From Adineta steineri (lineage: Eukaryota; Rotifera; Eurotatoria; Adinetida; Adinetidae): DNA of 64,000 nucleotides. The stretch is taken from NCBI GenBank assembly GCA_905250115.1, contig CAJNOI010000050.1, forward strand, positions 496,706 to 560,705, given 5' to 3'. This document shows, piece by piece, positions 35,306 through 46,226 of this stretch. Within the stretch, counting starts at the first letter, position 1. The number at the start of each line of letters is the position of its first letter. The notes below the pieces were generated by a model. It had not been told where the DNA came from, made no database searches, and saw only the letters and a program-made list of their open reading frames with translations. Position numbers and translations under genes: made by a program.

Positions 35306-38285
35306 ATGAGTTCAATAATACATGGTCGCCCATCAGTACCTTCACCTACAAATAAAAAATCTCCTCCAACTGCTTCAAGTTCAACATCAACAACAAATAT
35401 GAATACGAAACGAGCTACATCAAGCGGAAATATTCCTAATACAACTGTTTCAACACTAAAAAAAGAATCATCAAGTGGATTTAATTATCAAAATTTAACT
35501 GAAACATCACCAATAAATGTACCAAAAACAAAAATAAAACCTGTTCGTTCACATAGTTCAACAAATGCTGAACTTAGTTATCATTTACAACAATTAAAAG
35601 GTTTAGGTAAAATCAAAACAACAATTGGTGGTGATGATCGAAATAATGATGAAGAACGTATACGTTTAACATCATCAAATCTTAAAGTTGAATGTGATGA
35701 AAATGGAACTGGAACATCAATACATACAACAATGGAAGCTACTATTGAATTACCTGTCTCATGGAAACCAGCAGTACAACAAGTTACTATACAACGAGAA
35801 TCATGGGATCATAAAATTGAATTTCTTCTTGCTGTTATTGGCTATGCTGTTGATTTGGGTAGAATTCACTTTCTTCCAGTTCTAGAAATGATTGTAATGT
35901 TTCGATTTTCTTCATTTAAGGTAATGTTTGGCGATTTCCAACAGCCGTTTATATGAATGGTGGTGGAGCATTTTTCATACCATATTTTATTCTTTTAATA
36001 TTTGGTGGATTGCCATTATTCTAGTATGTATAGTTTTGTGAAGAACATGAGCTAGCAGAATATAGTGTTATCTCTATTATTTAGTATGGAACTTGCTCTT
36101 GGTCAATATCATCGATCAGGTGTATTTACTGTTTGGACACATGCAAGTTTTAATTTTTTTTTAAATATTAAATTTTCTAACTTATTTATCTTTGTAGATT
36201 TGTCCATTAGTAAAAGGAGTTGGTTGGGCAACAGTATTAATTAATTTTATGATGGCCATGTTTTATAATACGATAATATCATGGGCTGTTTATTATCTAG
36301 TTATGTCATTTAATGGTTTTCGATCTGAATTACCATGGAAAGGTTGTCATCATGCATGGAATACAGAATGTTGTGTTGCAGCTGATGTAAAAGAATATCA
36401 ATATACGAAACAATTAGCTAATTCAACAAAAAAAATCTTAAATGCAACTGCAACTCGTGCAACATCAATATTTACAACAGCAACAACAACAGTAAAACCA
36501 AGAAATTGTACACGATTGGTTTATTCAACTGAAGAATATTTTTAGTAAAGTTTTATTAGAAAATTTAAATTATTTTGTTTCGCTAATGAATTCTCTCTTT
36601 TTTTCTTTCATACACAAGTCGACGTGTTCAAGAAGTAGATAAAGCTGATTCATTTAATAATTTAGGAAAAATAAAATGGGAACTTGCTCTATGTCTATTT
36701 GTTGTCTTTATTTTTGTGTATTTTGCACTTTGGAAAGGAATTAAAAGTTCTGGAAAAGTATATTATATTAAATACTATAAACACATGTATAACTTTATTT
36801 TGTTTTTTGTCTTATTAGGCAGTATGGATTACTGCTATTGCACCCTATGTTATTCTATTGATTTTATTATTCCGTGGTGTTACATTATCAGGTTCATTAG
36901 TTGGAATTCAATATTATCTGCAACCTCGACTGGAATTATTAAAAAGTTTTTCAGTAAAATGAGATTTTCTTATTTAAATTATATATTTATTTTTTTGTAT
37001 CATGTTAATAGATTTGGAATGCAGCAGCTACTCAAATATTTTTCTCACTTGGACCAGGTTTTGGTGTTCTTTTAGCATTGTCATCATACAATAAATTTCA
37101 TAATAATTGCTATCGGTAAATATAATTTTTTTTCTATCACTGATATATTTTCTTATTGATGTAGAGATGCATTAATTACAAGTTCAATTAATTGTGCAAC
37201 ATCAGTTCTAGCTGGACTTGTTGTTTTTTCAACACTTGGTCATATGGCTGATGTATCAAGAAAAACTATTGATCAAGTTATTGAAGAAAAAGGTATATAT
37301 ACATATAAATACTTGAAAAATGTTTTATTTAAAAATATATTAGGTTCGGAACTTGTTTTTATTGTATATCCACATACAATTGCATTGATGAATTGGTCAA
37401 CATTATGGGCTATACTTTTCTTTTTCATGCTAATTACATTAGGCATTGATAGTACAGTTAGTATTTATTTTTTTCAGTAATAATATAAAAGAAAACTATG
37501 GCATTAAATTTAGTTTGGTGGTCTTGAATCAATTATTACTGGTTTATGCGATGAATTTCCGAATCTACTTGGACGTCATCGATCTGTATTTGTCTTTTTT
37601 GTACTTGTCATATGTTACTTAGGCGCATTACCAACATGTACTTATGGTGGCGATTATATTGTCAATTTAATGAATGAAATAGCTGTTGCACCTGCACTTC
37701 TACTTGTCGTATTCGTTGAATGCATTGCTGTATCATGGTTTTATGGTAATATTTTTCGAACGGAATATAAAAAATCTTTATTAAAAATTCCATTAGGTGT
37801 CAATCGATTTTCCAATGATATTAAAGCAATGATTGGTACACGACCATCATTATTCTGGCGAGCAATTTGGTATGTTGTCAGTCCAATATTTCTACTCGTA
37901 TGTAAATTTATTCAAGAATATTTTTTCTATATTAAACTATTTCTATAGATGATATTCTGTATTTCAATGAATACTTTTCTTTCTGGTAATATTGAAATCA
38001 AGAAAATAAATTTAAATGATTTACCAACTAATGTTAAAATATGGTCGTATCTTATGGTATTTGTTCCGATGTTATGTATTCCAGGTTATGCTATTTATAA
38101 ACTTATAATTACGCCTGGAAAAGATTTTGATGAGGTAAATAAAATCGTTTTTGATAATTTACTGTTTAATTTATTTCTAGCGTCTTCAACGAGCATGTAA
38201 ACCTGAAGAAACAATAATTGAACAAATTACTTCTTCATCTCCTACTGAACAACAACAACAACAAGATAAAATTGAAGATCTCTAA
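35306..38285 (+). CDS. SLC6 sodium-dependent monoamine transporter
   Basis: Twelve exons join in phase: 35306-35858, 35921-36023, 36085-36142, 36198-36544, 36619-36757, 36819-36953, 37012-37115, 37165-37292, 37344-37456, 37514-37897, 37949-38134, 38181-38285. The TM1 motif AVDLGNVWRFP is split by the first intron. Its Asp is the residue that binds the amine in serotonin, dopamine and octopamine transporters, whereas amino-acid carriers usually have Gly. Other family marks are [35 protein letters not shown] and [13 protein letters not shown] long extracellular loop 2 has a Cys pair and Asn glycosylation sites. It carries amine uptake across the plasma membrane, driven by Na+ and Cl-. The third intron uses a GC donor (AT|GCAAGT at 36143). 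A disordered N-terminus of about 150 residues precedes TM1. Confidence 0.9.
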
Positions 38286-38355
38286 TTATTTTATTTTACA
38301 AATTAGAAAGAAGAGAAAAAAAAGACAATAGATTATATTAATTAACAAATAATTT

Positions 38356-38695
38356 TTATTGTTCACTACTTGGTGGTAATGGTTTCTTTAACTGTTCATC
38401 GACAGATTGACCAAGAATGCGTGTACTTGCAGACCCTGTTTTTGTTGTTTTGTAAAAGAAAAGAAAATATTTAAAAAAAAACCAAAAATACTAATCTTAT
38501 TTAAATAAATATTTTACCTCCTAGTAGTTCTGGACCAGCTTGACCACATATTTTACTTCCTTTTTCACCACCAAGTCCAGCTTGTGGTCCTGTAGTTTCT
38601 TTATTTTCAACTACTTTTTTCGTGCCAAGATGTTGTTCATTATCTCCATAACCAATTGGATGATAAAGATCAGCTGAAGGTTTTTTATGAGGCAT
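38356..38695 (-). CDS. Small hydrophilic protein, paralogue B
   Basis: Exons 38695-38518 and 38435-38356 join in phase to 85 residues. It shares HPIGYGDNEQHLG and GQAGPELLGG plus SASTRILGQSVDEQL with the gene at 18706-19199. The intron inside Gly-Gly is conserved, while the other gene's first intron is absent here. It is hydrophilic, Gly/Lys-rich and probably disordered. It is convergent with the SLC6 gene, whose stop lies 70 bp away. Family not recognised. Confidence 0.75.
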
Positions 38696-39144
38696 AAATT
38701 TATTTATCAAATATGAATTCTTCTATCGTGATCTAACACAAGATATATAAGACTATGTTATTTAATGTGTGTCAACAAGTAAACGAAAGAATAAATATCA
38801 AATGAAGAGAAAGAGAACGAGAGAAAAAAATATACAGGCGAATAACACATTGATTAAGGGCAGTGGGTGTGAAGTTAAATCTTTAGTCATTAAATGCGTA
38901 TGTATGTTTGTTGTCAGTCATTGACCGATTGACGATAGATAGTATGCATCAGTCTGATCGAACAAAGGTCATTATATTTTACATTATTCGTACTGAAAGT
39001 TTTTTAAAATTTAATCCTTTTGTTTGATATTTATTTTTCTATCATATGATACTAGTATGTCAATGTTGTATAATATGAAATTTAATCAGAATTTTTAATG
39101 TCTATGAACAGATAGAATATATATATATACAAAAAATAATTTAT
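38696..39144. other. Intergenic region
   Basis: AT-rich, no supported gene; a TA run lies near 39118-39130. Confidence 0.5.
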
Positions 39145-40271
39145 TTATTGTTCTTCATGATGAAATTTTTCTTCAATTTCTTTCCATTGTGGTAATCCAA
39201 CAATATCTTCATATGCTTTAAAATTTACACTATCTTTTGATGATAATTGTTTTCCAGCGATTAAGTCTGCTGCAGCTTGTTCAATAGCATGTGTAACACG
39301 AAATAAAATTGTTGTTGGATAAAGAATCATTGAAAAACCCATTTTATGTAAATCATTGGGAGAAACCCATGGTGTACGACCACCACCTTCAAATATGTTG
39401 ACGCAAAGTGATGCACCTTTGAAATGTCGTCCAATACTTTCGATATCTTCTATACTTCGTGGACCTTCAATAAATAGACCATCGGCACCAGCTTGTAAAT
39501 ATTGTTCACCTCGACGTAATGCTTCATCAAGACCATATGCTTCGATAGCATCTGTTCGAGCAATTATAAAAAAATCTGATTCTGAACGTGCTGCTAAAGC
39601 TGCACGAATTTTCCATACCATAGCTTTAGTAGATATAAGTCGTTTACCTAGAAAAATATTCTATATAAAACTATTCTTAATAATTTTAAGATTGAACCTT
39701 TTAAATGACCACATCGTTTCGGAGCTTGTTGGTCTTCAAAAAATAAAGCTGATGCTCCAAGTGCTTCATATCCTCGAATTGTTCGTGTAACATTTTTGAC
39801 ATCACCGTAACAATCATCAGCATCAATCATTACAGGTAATGATGAAGCTGAAATAATATCATAGAATCCATGACGTTCTTCACCAAAATGTGTTAAATCA
39901 AGATCAGGATATGCATCTAAATATTAAAAAATAAAAATCAATAGATTAACTTAAATACTTACGCCGTGCGCCATTTAAAGCAAAACCACCAATTTGATAA
40001 GCTTTAAAACCTATACGTTCTATGATTCTAGCTGTTAATGCATCATGTGCAGCTGGTAAAAGTAAAGGAGCATGTTCAGCAATCAATTTTTTCCAAACAG
40101 GTCGTTTTTTACGACCTGTAGAATCCATTCCAATACTAGAAACAATTGTTCGACATGTTACTTGTTGTAAAGTAACATACGAAGATCCTGAAATATCAGA
40201 TAATTCGAAAATTCATTACAAATAATTAATCGAAATTTACTCTTCACTGATAGTAAAACATTGGCAAACAT
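39145..40271 (-). CDS. Isocitrate lyase / PEP mutase family enzyme
   Basis: Exons 40271-40241, 40187-39963, 39916-39698 and 39647-39145 join in phase to 325 residues. The N-terminus (MFANVLLSVKRSSYVTLQQV) is basic without acidic residues, suggesting mitochondrial import. Family motifs in order: IGGFALNGAR, DADDCYGDVKNV for the metal-binding Asp pair, FFEDQQAPKRCGHLKGKRL with the KRCGH signature of isocitrate and methylisocitrate lyases, IIARTDA, and the downstream FEGGGRTPW. It most likely cleaves a C-C bond in a 2-methylisocitrate or oxaloacetate-type substrate; the exact substrate cannot be told. Such enzymes are common in bacteria, fungi and plants and patchy in animals, so horizontal origin is possible, though it now has four exons. 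Confidence 0.85.
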
Positions 40272-41108
40272 CTTTAAACAATAGTATAATCCATATTACG
40301 TATATTTATTTTTTATAATCCTATTGGATAGGTGATTCATTCGTTCTTTTCAAAATACGAATAGGAAAGTAAACACAGTTTAACATCTTGTTAAGTAAAA
40401 TCATCGTTAGTATTAACGAATTTATTTTCATTTCTATGTATGGCAATAGTTGATTTTTATTCTTTGTTAATCTCTGAGTTTTAAATAAAAGTACGAGTTG
40501 AAGATGGGCGGAAGAAAATATTTATATACATCCAAAGTAAAATATTACGAAGTTGCATTGTTTATTTTTTTTTATATTCAACTATGTTAAAATAATATTA
40601 ACCTTTCTTTTTTTCTTTCTTCTGCAATTTTTTACAGATTTATTTTTGTACTGATAGGATCAACAATAATCACCAATATTGCAAATAAAAAAAAAGGCTT
40701 TCACTCTTTCAATATTATTAATATTCAAGGATCATCGTGAACTAGCTCTCATAATAAATGTCATAGGTAACATAATATCAAATGTTTGTTTCCATTTCTC
40801 TGTGTCAAATTAAATGGCAAGAGTAATTTTATTGCATGTAAAAACTAAATTTTCTTTTCTTTAATTGGTTCTATTCATAGTATATTATTAACGAGAATTT
40901 TTTTGCATAAAAACACAATAAAGTCATATCTAAAAAAAACGTTTAAACTTTGTTAGCACATGTGAACTTTTGATGACGAGTAATTAGAATACATTCGTTC
41001 TTGTTTAATGCTAGTATAATCTATAATCATTCAAATATATAAAAAAAAATCTTTAACACACACGTACACACTGGGCAGAATTATTAAATATTCATATACA
41101 TTTTTGTT
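40272..41108. other. Intergenic region
   Basis: AT-rich with homopolymer runs. No supported gene, repeat or RNA. Confidence 0.5.
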
Positions 41109-42918
41109 TCAACGTGGTATCAATGCGATTTTTAAATCTAGCATGTTCAGTATTTTTTGAAATTTATCCACCGTCATTTTCGTACGACCATCAGAATTAG
41201 TAATTAAAAATTCTTCAATGGCTCGTCGATTTTCTTTGTCTAAAGATAATATTTGAGTTTTTCTCCATAGTAAAAGTTTTCGAAGTTGTTTATTCAAGTC
41301 GTCGCGATCATTTTGAATGCGAGATTGTATGTTTACAGAAGAATCGGATGAGCTTGATGCTATAGTTTTATTTCGAGTTGAATCATAAAACAGCCGGCAA
41401 GAGGCATATGCAAGGAAGACTGTAAAGAGAATGATCAGAAATTGTTTATTTGGGAGATAATGCGGTATTCGACGTGTACTGCCAAACTAAAAAATAGACT
41501 ATCATAATAAATTTATAATTAAAACGAATATACTTGCCTGTTTCTTGTTATATGATTTAGCATATCCGTGAAAATTAGTCCGCTCCTGAAAATAGAACGA
41601 AATTTTCTTATAAAAAACAATTTTTGTTTGAAAATTTAACTATTTATATCATCATAATTTAGAACTAAACTAACTGATCTGGTTTTAACTAAATTGAATA
41701 AGTAATCAAGTGTACATTATTAATAAAACAAGAAAAATCAATAATTTATATTGAGTCTATATGCATCTGTGTATCAAAATAGAACCGTTAAATTTGCGTA
41801 AAATGTTTGTCTTGACTATTTCAATATGACTAAATATATATACTTCTGATGGAAATAGTTGTTTTTAGATCTTTTCATTAGAAAATTCCTGTAGAGAAAA
41901 AACTAATTAAAAAATTTTATTATTGTTTTGTTATTTTATGACAACTTGGATCAATGTATTCTATAGAAGCTTTGATATATATATATTTTAATTTAAATAA
42001 AAAATTATACGAAAGCTGTCAAAAATATGACATTATTAATTTTAAGACAAAATAAGGAAAAGAATAACTTACATGATTATTATTGATTTCTTTATCTGAT
42101 TTTGTATTGGATAGTAAATAGTTTGTGTTTGATGATAATTGGTCTTGATTAGTCATTTCGAATGATGATAAAAATGGTGTACATATATCAATAATATCAT
42201 TTTCTTCAGGTTTTGTTTCATCACTTGTTTCATAAGTAAAATCTGATGATGATATTGGAGCAAATATATCGGCATCGTCAAATACTTCAAGATCAGACGT
42301 ACGTGAAGATGAAAGTGAATTTAATCGTTTATCAGTCAGATTTTTAGACAAAATCAAAGCGGAATCATCGACACTTGTCGTTAAATGTGAAATACCTTCG
42401 AGTTCACTGAGTTTTTTTGATAATGAAGAATTAATTAAATTCAATGAGGCAATGGATGTATTTATTATACTAACATTTGCCGGATGTCGAGGAGAATGAA
42501 TTGATGTATCTTTTCCTAAGATATTAATACGTGTCACTTGTGGTAATATTTCTTCAGATTTACTAAGAGATTTTGTATGTTGTAGATCACAGTAAGATGA
42601 ATTGAGAGAAAGATCAGTTCCGCTATCACTATTTTTATTTGCATCATCCACATAAACATCTTCGTATAATGTTAATCCTTTTTCATACTCACACATTGCT
42701 TGTTTTAGCTCACCTTTGGCCTTATAAACTTCAGCAATATTTAAGTGACTATCGGCGACACACAATGCATCATCGATTCGTTCAAATATTTCAAGTGATT
42801 GACGATGATAACGAAGACTTTCATCGTATTCGCCTTTTTCCTTTGTAACATAACCCAATTCAACGTAACATTTTGCCACTATTCGATCATCTTCATTAGT
42901 GTCCGAACTTGTCGACAT
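41109..42918 (-). CDS. TPR protein with internal membrane segment
   Basis: Exons 42918-42073, 41585-41538 and 41486-41109 join in phase to 423 residues. Residues about 10-95 form two to three TPR units (ELGYVTKEKGEYDESLRYH and LNIAEVYKAKGELKQAMCEY). A long Ser/Asp-rich disordered middle follows. The last exon starts with a basic stretch and a single transmembrane segment (KQFLIILFTVFLAYASC), then a charged helical tail. The second intron has a GC donor (CAG|GCAAGT at 41537); the nearby GT site would give an early stop. I do not recognise an orthologue. Presumably a tail-side membrane adaptor. Confidence 0.7.
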
Positions 42919-44760
42919 TTGTCTAATGATGTGTATCGATACCTATGCGATCAAGTTTTGTAGTCGTCACACGCTGTTGCCGTCCGTATGTTTTCACTTA
43001 ATCGTACTTCGTGCACACGTGTATGTGTTACTCTAAACAGTAGACGTCGGTAAAAAAAAGACGCCAACAATAATTTCTGACGATCGTAGACATGAAACTC
43101 TTTTTTTTTCCTGTTAAATAATTTCTGGATGTAATTGACGACTGAAAAAAGAAAAGAAAGAAGAAGGAGAAAAAAAAAGAAGTGAGACCGAAAGTAAGAA
43201 AAGAATGGCGAGGTGAAGAAACTACGTACTAATGTCGTGATTATTAATGACCTATTCTGATTTGCACGTCTCTCATGATACAATAACATACAAAGCAATT
43301 CATAGAAAACTACTGAACTATTACGTTCATCTATCTGAATCAGTGATTAAGTATTATCGTTGAATTAAACTAATCAAAAAAGAATTCTTCTATCGTTTTT
43401 TTTTACTTTATTACTTACGACAGTTTTCGGTACATTCTAATTATTTAATTGATTTTTACAAGCTAGACTTTTATTTGGAACTACCTTTTATAGAAAAATC
43501 TATTTTTTTTTTATCATAAAATTCGTTTCAATTATTAGTCACTACCATAAAATCATGACATACACATCGTTATATTTTCCCTATTGCTTCTATGTAAATA
43601 TTTTGCCATATCATCAATAAAAAATTAAATATGGGCTTGTTGCAATGCATAAACATTTTCGTTCTAATATTTTTTCTTTCCACACATATTAAAACTACGT
43701 GGGCTTCTAATATCAGATATCAATCTATAGAAATGAATACATAAAAAACAAAAATTACTAAGTTGTTTGTATGATAACCAATTCAATGATTCATCATATA
43801 AGTCTAGGCCAAGTTGACAATGATTTTTCAATAAAAAAGAATTTTGACCTAGTTTAGTTGAAAAACAATATAATGATAGTGTTATTATAAATGTATATTT
43901 ATCCATTCAAAAGAAATAATATGTTCGAATAAGAAATAAATATTATTTACTGATGATAAGTTTTTACATATGTCTGGATGATTGCATACATCGTACAAAT
44001 CTTTAAGCTTAAATTATAAGTAGGCTTTAACCTTATGATTTCATCGTTTGTCTTTTTCAATTTTCATTAAGTAATAAAAAAGACCTTGGTTTTACCCTTT
44101 CAATCTCAAATATATATTAGATTAAGCTATTATTAAATATGTTGACAGCATGTATACTGTTTACAGAAAATTGATGATTTTCAAATGAAGCGAACAATAT
44201 TTTTCTACATCAAGGTATTCACAGACTAATAGACTCATTATAAACTTATTTAAAAAACTGAATATATTTATATCTTAAAGCAATATTTATTTATGTTTTT
44301 GGAAAACAAAAAAAAGTGAATATATTATATTTGATCATAATGAAATTACGAAAACGAAAAAACAAAAGAAACAGAATTAATAGATAACCGACTCTTCTTG
44401 TATTATTATACCAGACAAAGAAAAAACAAAAAGTTTCGTTCAATTGCATCCATAGATAACATTTTTAAAAAGACACGCGCGCACACACTCATACATGTAT
44501 CAATATATTATATGTACATCAAGAAACAAAAAAATTTTTGATTGGAATGTGCATATATATGTGTTGGAATTAACTTTAACATTCAATTGTCTTTTAAACA
44601 TGACTAATTGATTGGAAAAATAAAACCATTGTTTAATTTTTCTATATTTTGCAATCAACGAGTCGTCGTTAAAAAGCAACTGAATTTTAAAGTCAATTCC
44701 GACATATACATATATATATATATGATAAGAAGAAATAACAACGACTATAAACAAGGAGAT
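42919..44760. other. Intergenic region, 1.8 kb
   Basis: No confident gene. The minus frame 43664-43906 is listed separately as a weak secreted-peptide candidate. T-rich and purine runs near 43100-43200. CA/GC-alternating sequence near 44475-44490. Confidence 0.45.
43664..43906 (-). CDS. Weak candidate: small secreted Cys-containing peptide
   Basis: An 80-residue frame starts MDKYTFIITLSLYCFSTKLG, which could be a signal peptide. Scattered Cys residues follow and it ends SFNMCGKKKY, resembling a Gly-basic amidation/cleavage signal. No homologue is recognised. The AT-rich context makes a chance frame quite possible. Confidence 0.25.
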   Translation of the reverse strand: MDKYTFIITLSLYCFSTKLGQNSFLLKNHCQLGLDLYDESLNWLSYKQLSNFCFLCIHFYRLISDIRSPRSFNMCGKKKY

Positions 44761-46019
44761 TCACAATTTTAACACGGATGGTGTTTTTGGTAGATGAGCA
44801 TCAATATGAGTATCATGTAAACGATATAAATCGTCATCATCATCACTTAAGCCGCCATTTTGATTTGTACTATTACTTATATTATGTGTATTTCTTGTTG
44901 ATAATGATGATGCTGTACGTTGTAAATTAAATGTATCATTTTGTGGTCGAACAGTTATAATTAAATTATGACTATTTGCTACCATCATATCCGTTACTTG
45001 ATCTAATGTTTTTCCACTAACTTCAATTCCATTAACTTCAATTATTTCATCACCAACGGATAATAAACCAGTTGATTCAGCTAAACCACCAGCTAATAGA
45101 CGTGATATAAAAACACCGGGTACATTTTCAACACCATTAGGACCATATTTAATTGCAACACCATCACGTATATAAAATCCAAGTGGTTTACTTTCTTTAT
45201 AACGATGTAATCTAACACGTCGATATGTAACAGGTAATTTTTCTACATCAATTATTGATGATACAAGACGAAAATCTGGTTGAATTTCAATATTACGTTG
45301 AGGAGAATGAGTATTTTTATCTGATGATGGATGAATAAATGATGATATTTGATCAGATATTTTCTTTCGTTTTTTTAATGAATCAGTTGAATATTGATAC
45401 GATTCACCTAGACAAAGAACAAATATTTTCATTTAGTATTATGTTAAAAAAATTTCAATTTATGGGTAAAGTATTTTCGTTTTACAATAAATATTTTCAT
45501 TAGAATTTATCTACGGAAAAAAAGTCAGATGTTGTAAATACGTCTTGAGTTTTTTTTATTGACTTTCATCGCTTGATATTTCTATTCATGCACTTCAAGT
45601 GGGTGTTATTTGCGAAGGGTTTTTTTAGCTTTCACGCTCTAAATAATACATCACTTGAGATATACTTTCAAGAGTAAGATCCCGAATGTTATAAGTTTAT
45701 CTATTTTCTTTACCTTTTCGTTGTACAAATATTCTTAATAAACCTGAATAAACTCGTAAAATATGTTCAATAATAGTATCATTATTAATCGAAAGTAATT
45801 CTCCATCTTTATCTAGATAAGTTATATGAAATGCAATATTTTGTAATCCATGTAAATCTTCAATTAATTTATAAAAATCATCAAATTTTATTGGAATTTT
45901 TCTATCTAATTCAAATCGACGAAATTCAGCACCAAACTAAAATAATTTCTATAAATTTATAAATTTCAATTTAAAGAATAATTTCTTACTTTGCTTTTAA
46001 CTTCAAGTAAAGATAGCAT
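44761..46019 (-). CDS. PARD6: PAR-6 cell polarity protein
   Basis: Exons 46019-45990, 45936-45714 and 45407-44761 join in phase to 299 residues. A PB1 domain begins at the N-terminus ([16 protein letters not shown], then [16 protein letters not shown]) and pairs with atypical PKC. A semi-CRIB ([10 protein letters not shown]) for Cdc42 runs straight into a PDZ domain ([35 protein letters not shown]). This order is diagnostic of PAR-6, the scaffold of the PAR3-aPKC-Cdc42 apical polarity complex. Length is slightly short (vertebrate forms about 345-375) because the tail is reduced. It is divergent from Flightless-I, with 207 bp between the two start codons. Confidence 0.95.
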
Positions 46020-46226
46020 TATCAATGTAAAAACGAAATCATTAAATGATCATGTTCGTTATCATAGAACAAATAAACATTTGTTCTGTTTTATTATTGG
46101 TAGAGATATCAATTGACATATAGCGACAAACTATTCGAAAACAAATTATAACCTATCGAATGAATCATTCAATGGAAGGACAATATATATACTTATTCCT
46201 TTTTTATTAATTTCTTTTATTACAAA
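46020..46226. promoter_or_regulatory. Divergent promoter between PAR-6 and Flightless-I
   Basis: Only 207 bp separate the two start codons on opposite strands. The region must hold both 5' UTRs and promoters unless upstream non-coding exons exist. No specific core motif is convincing. Confidence 0.5.
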
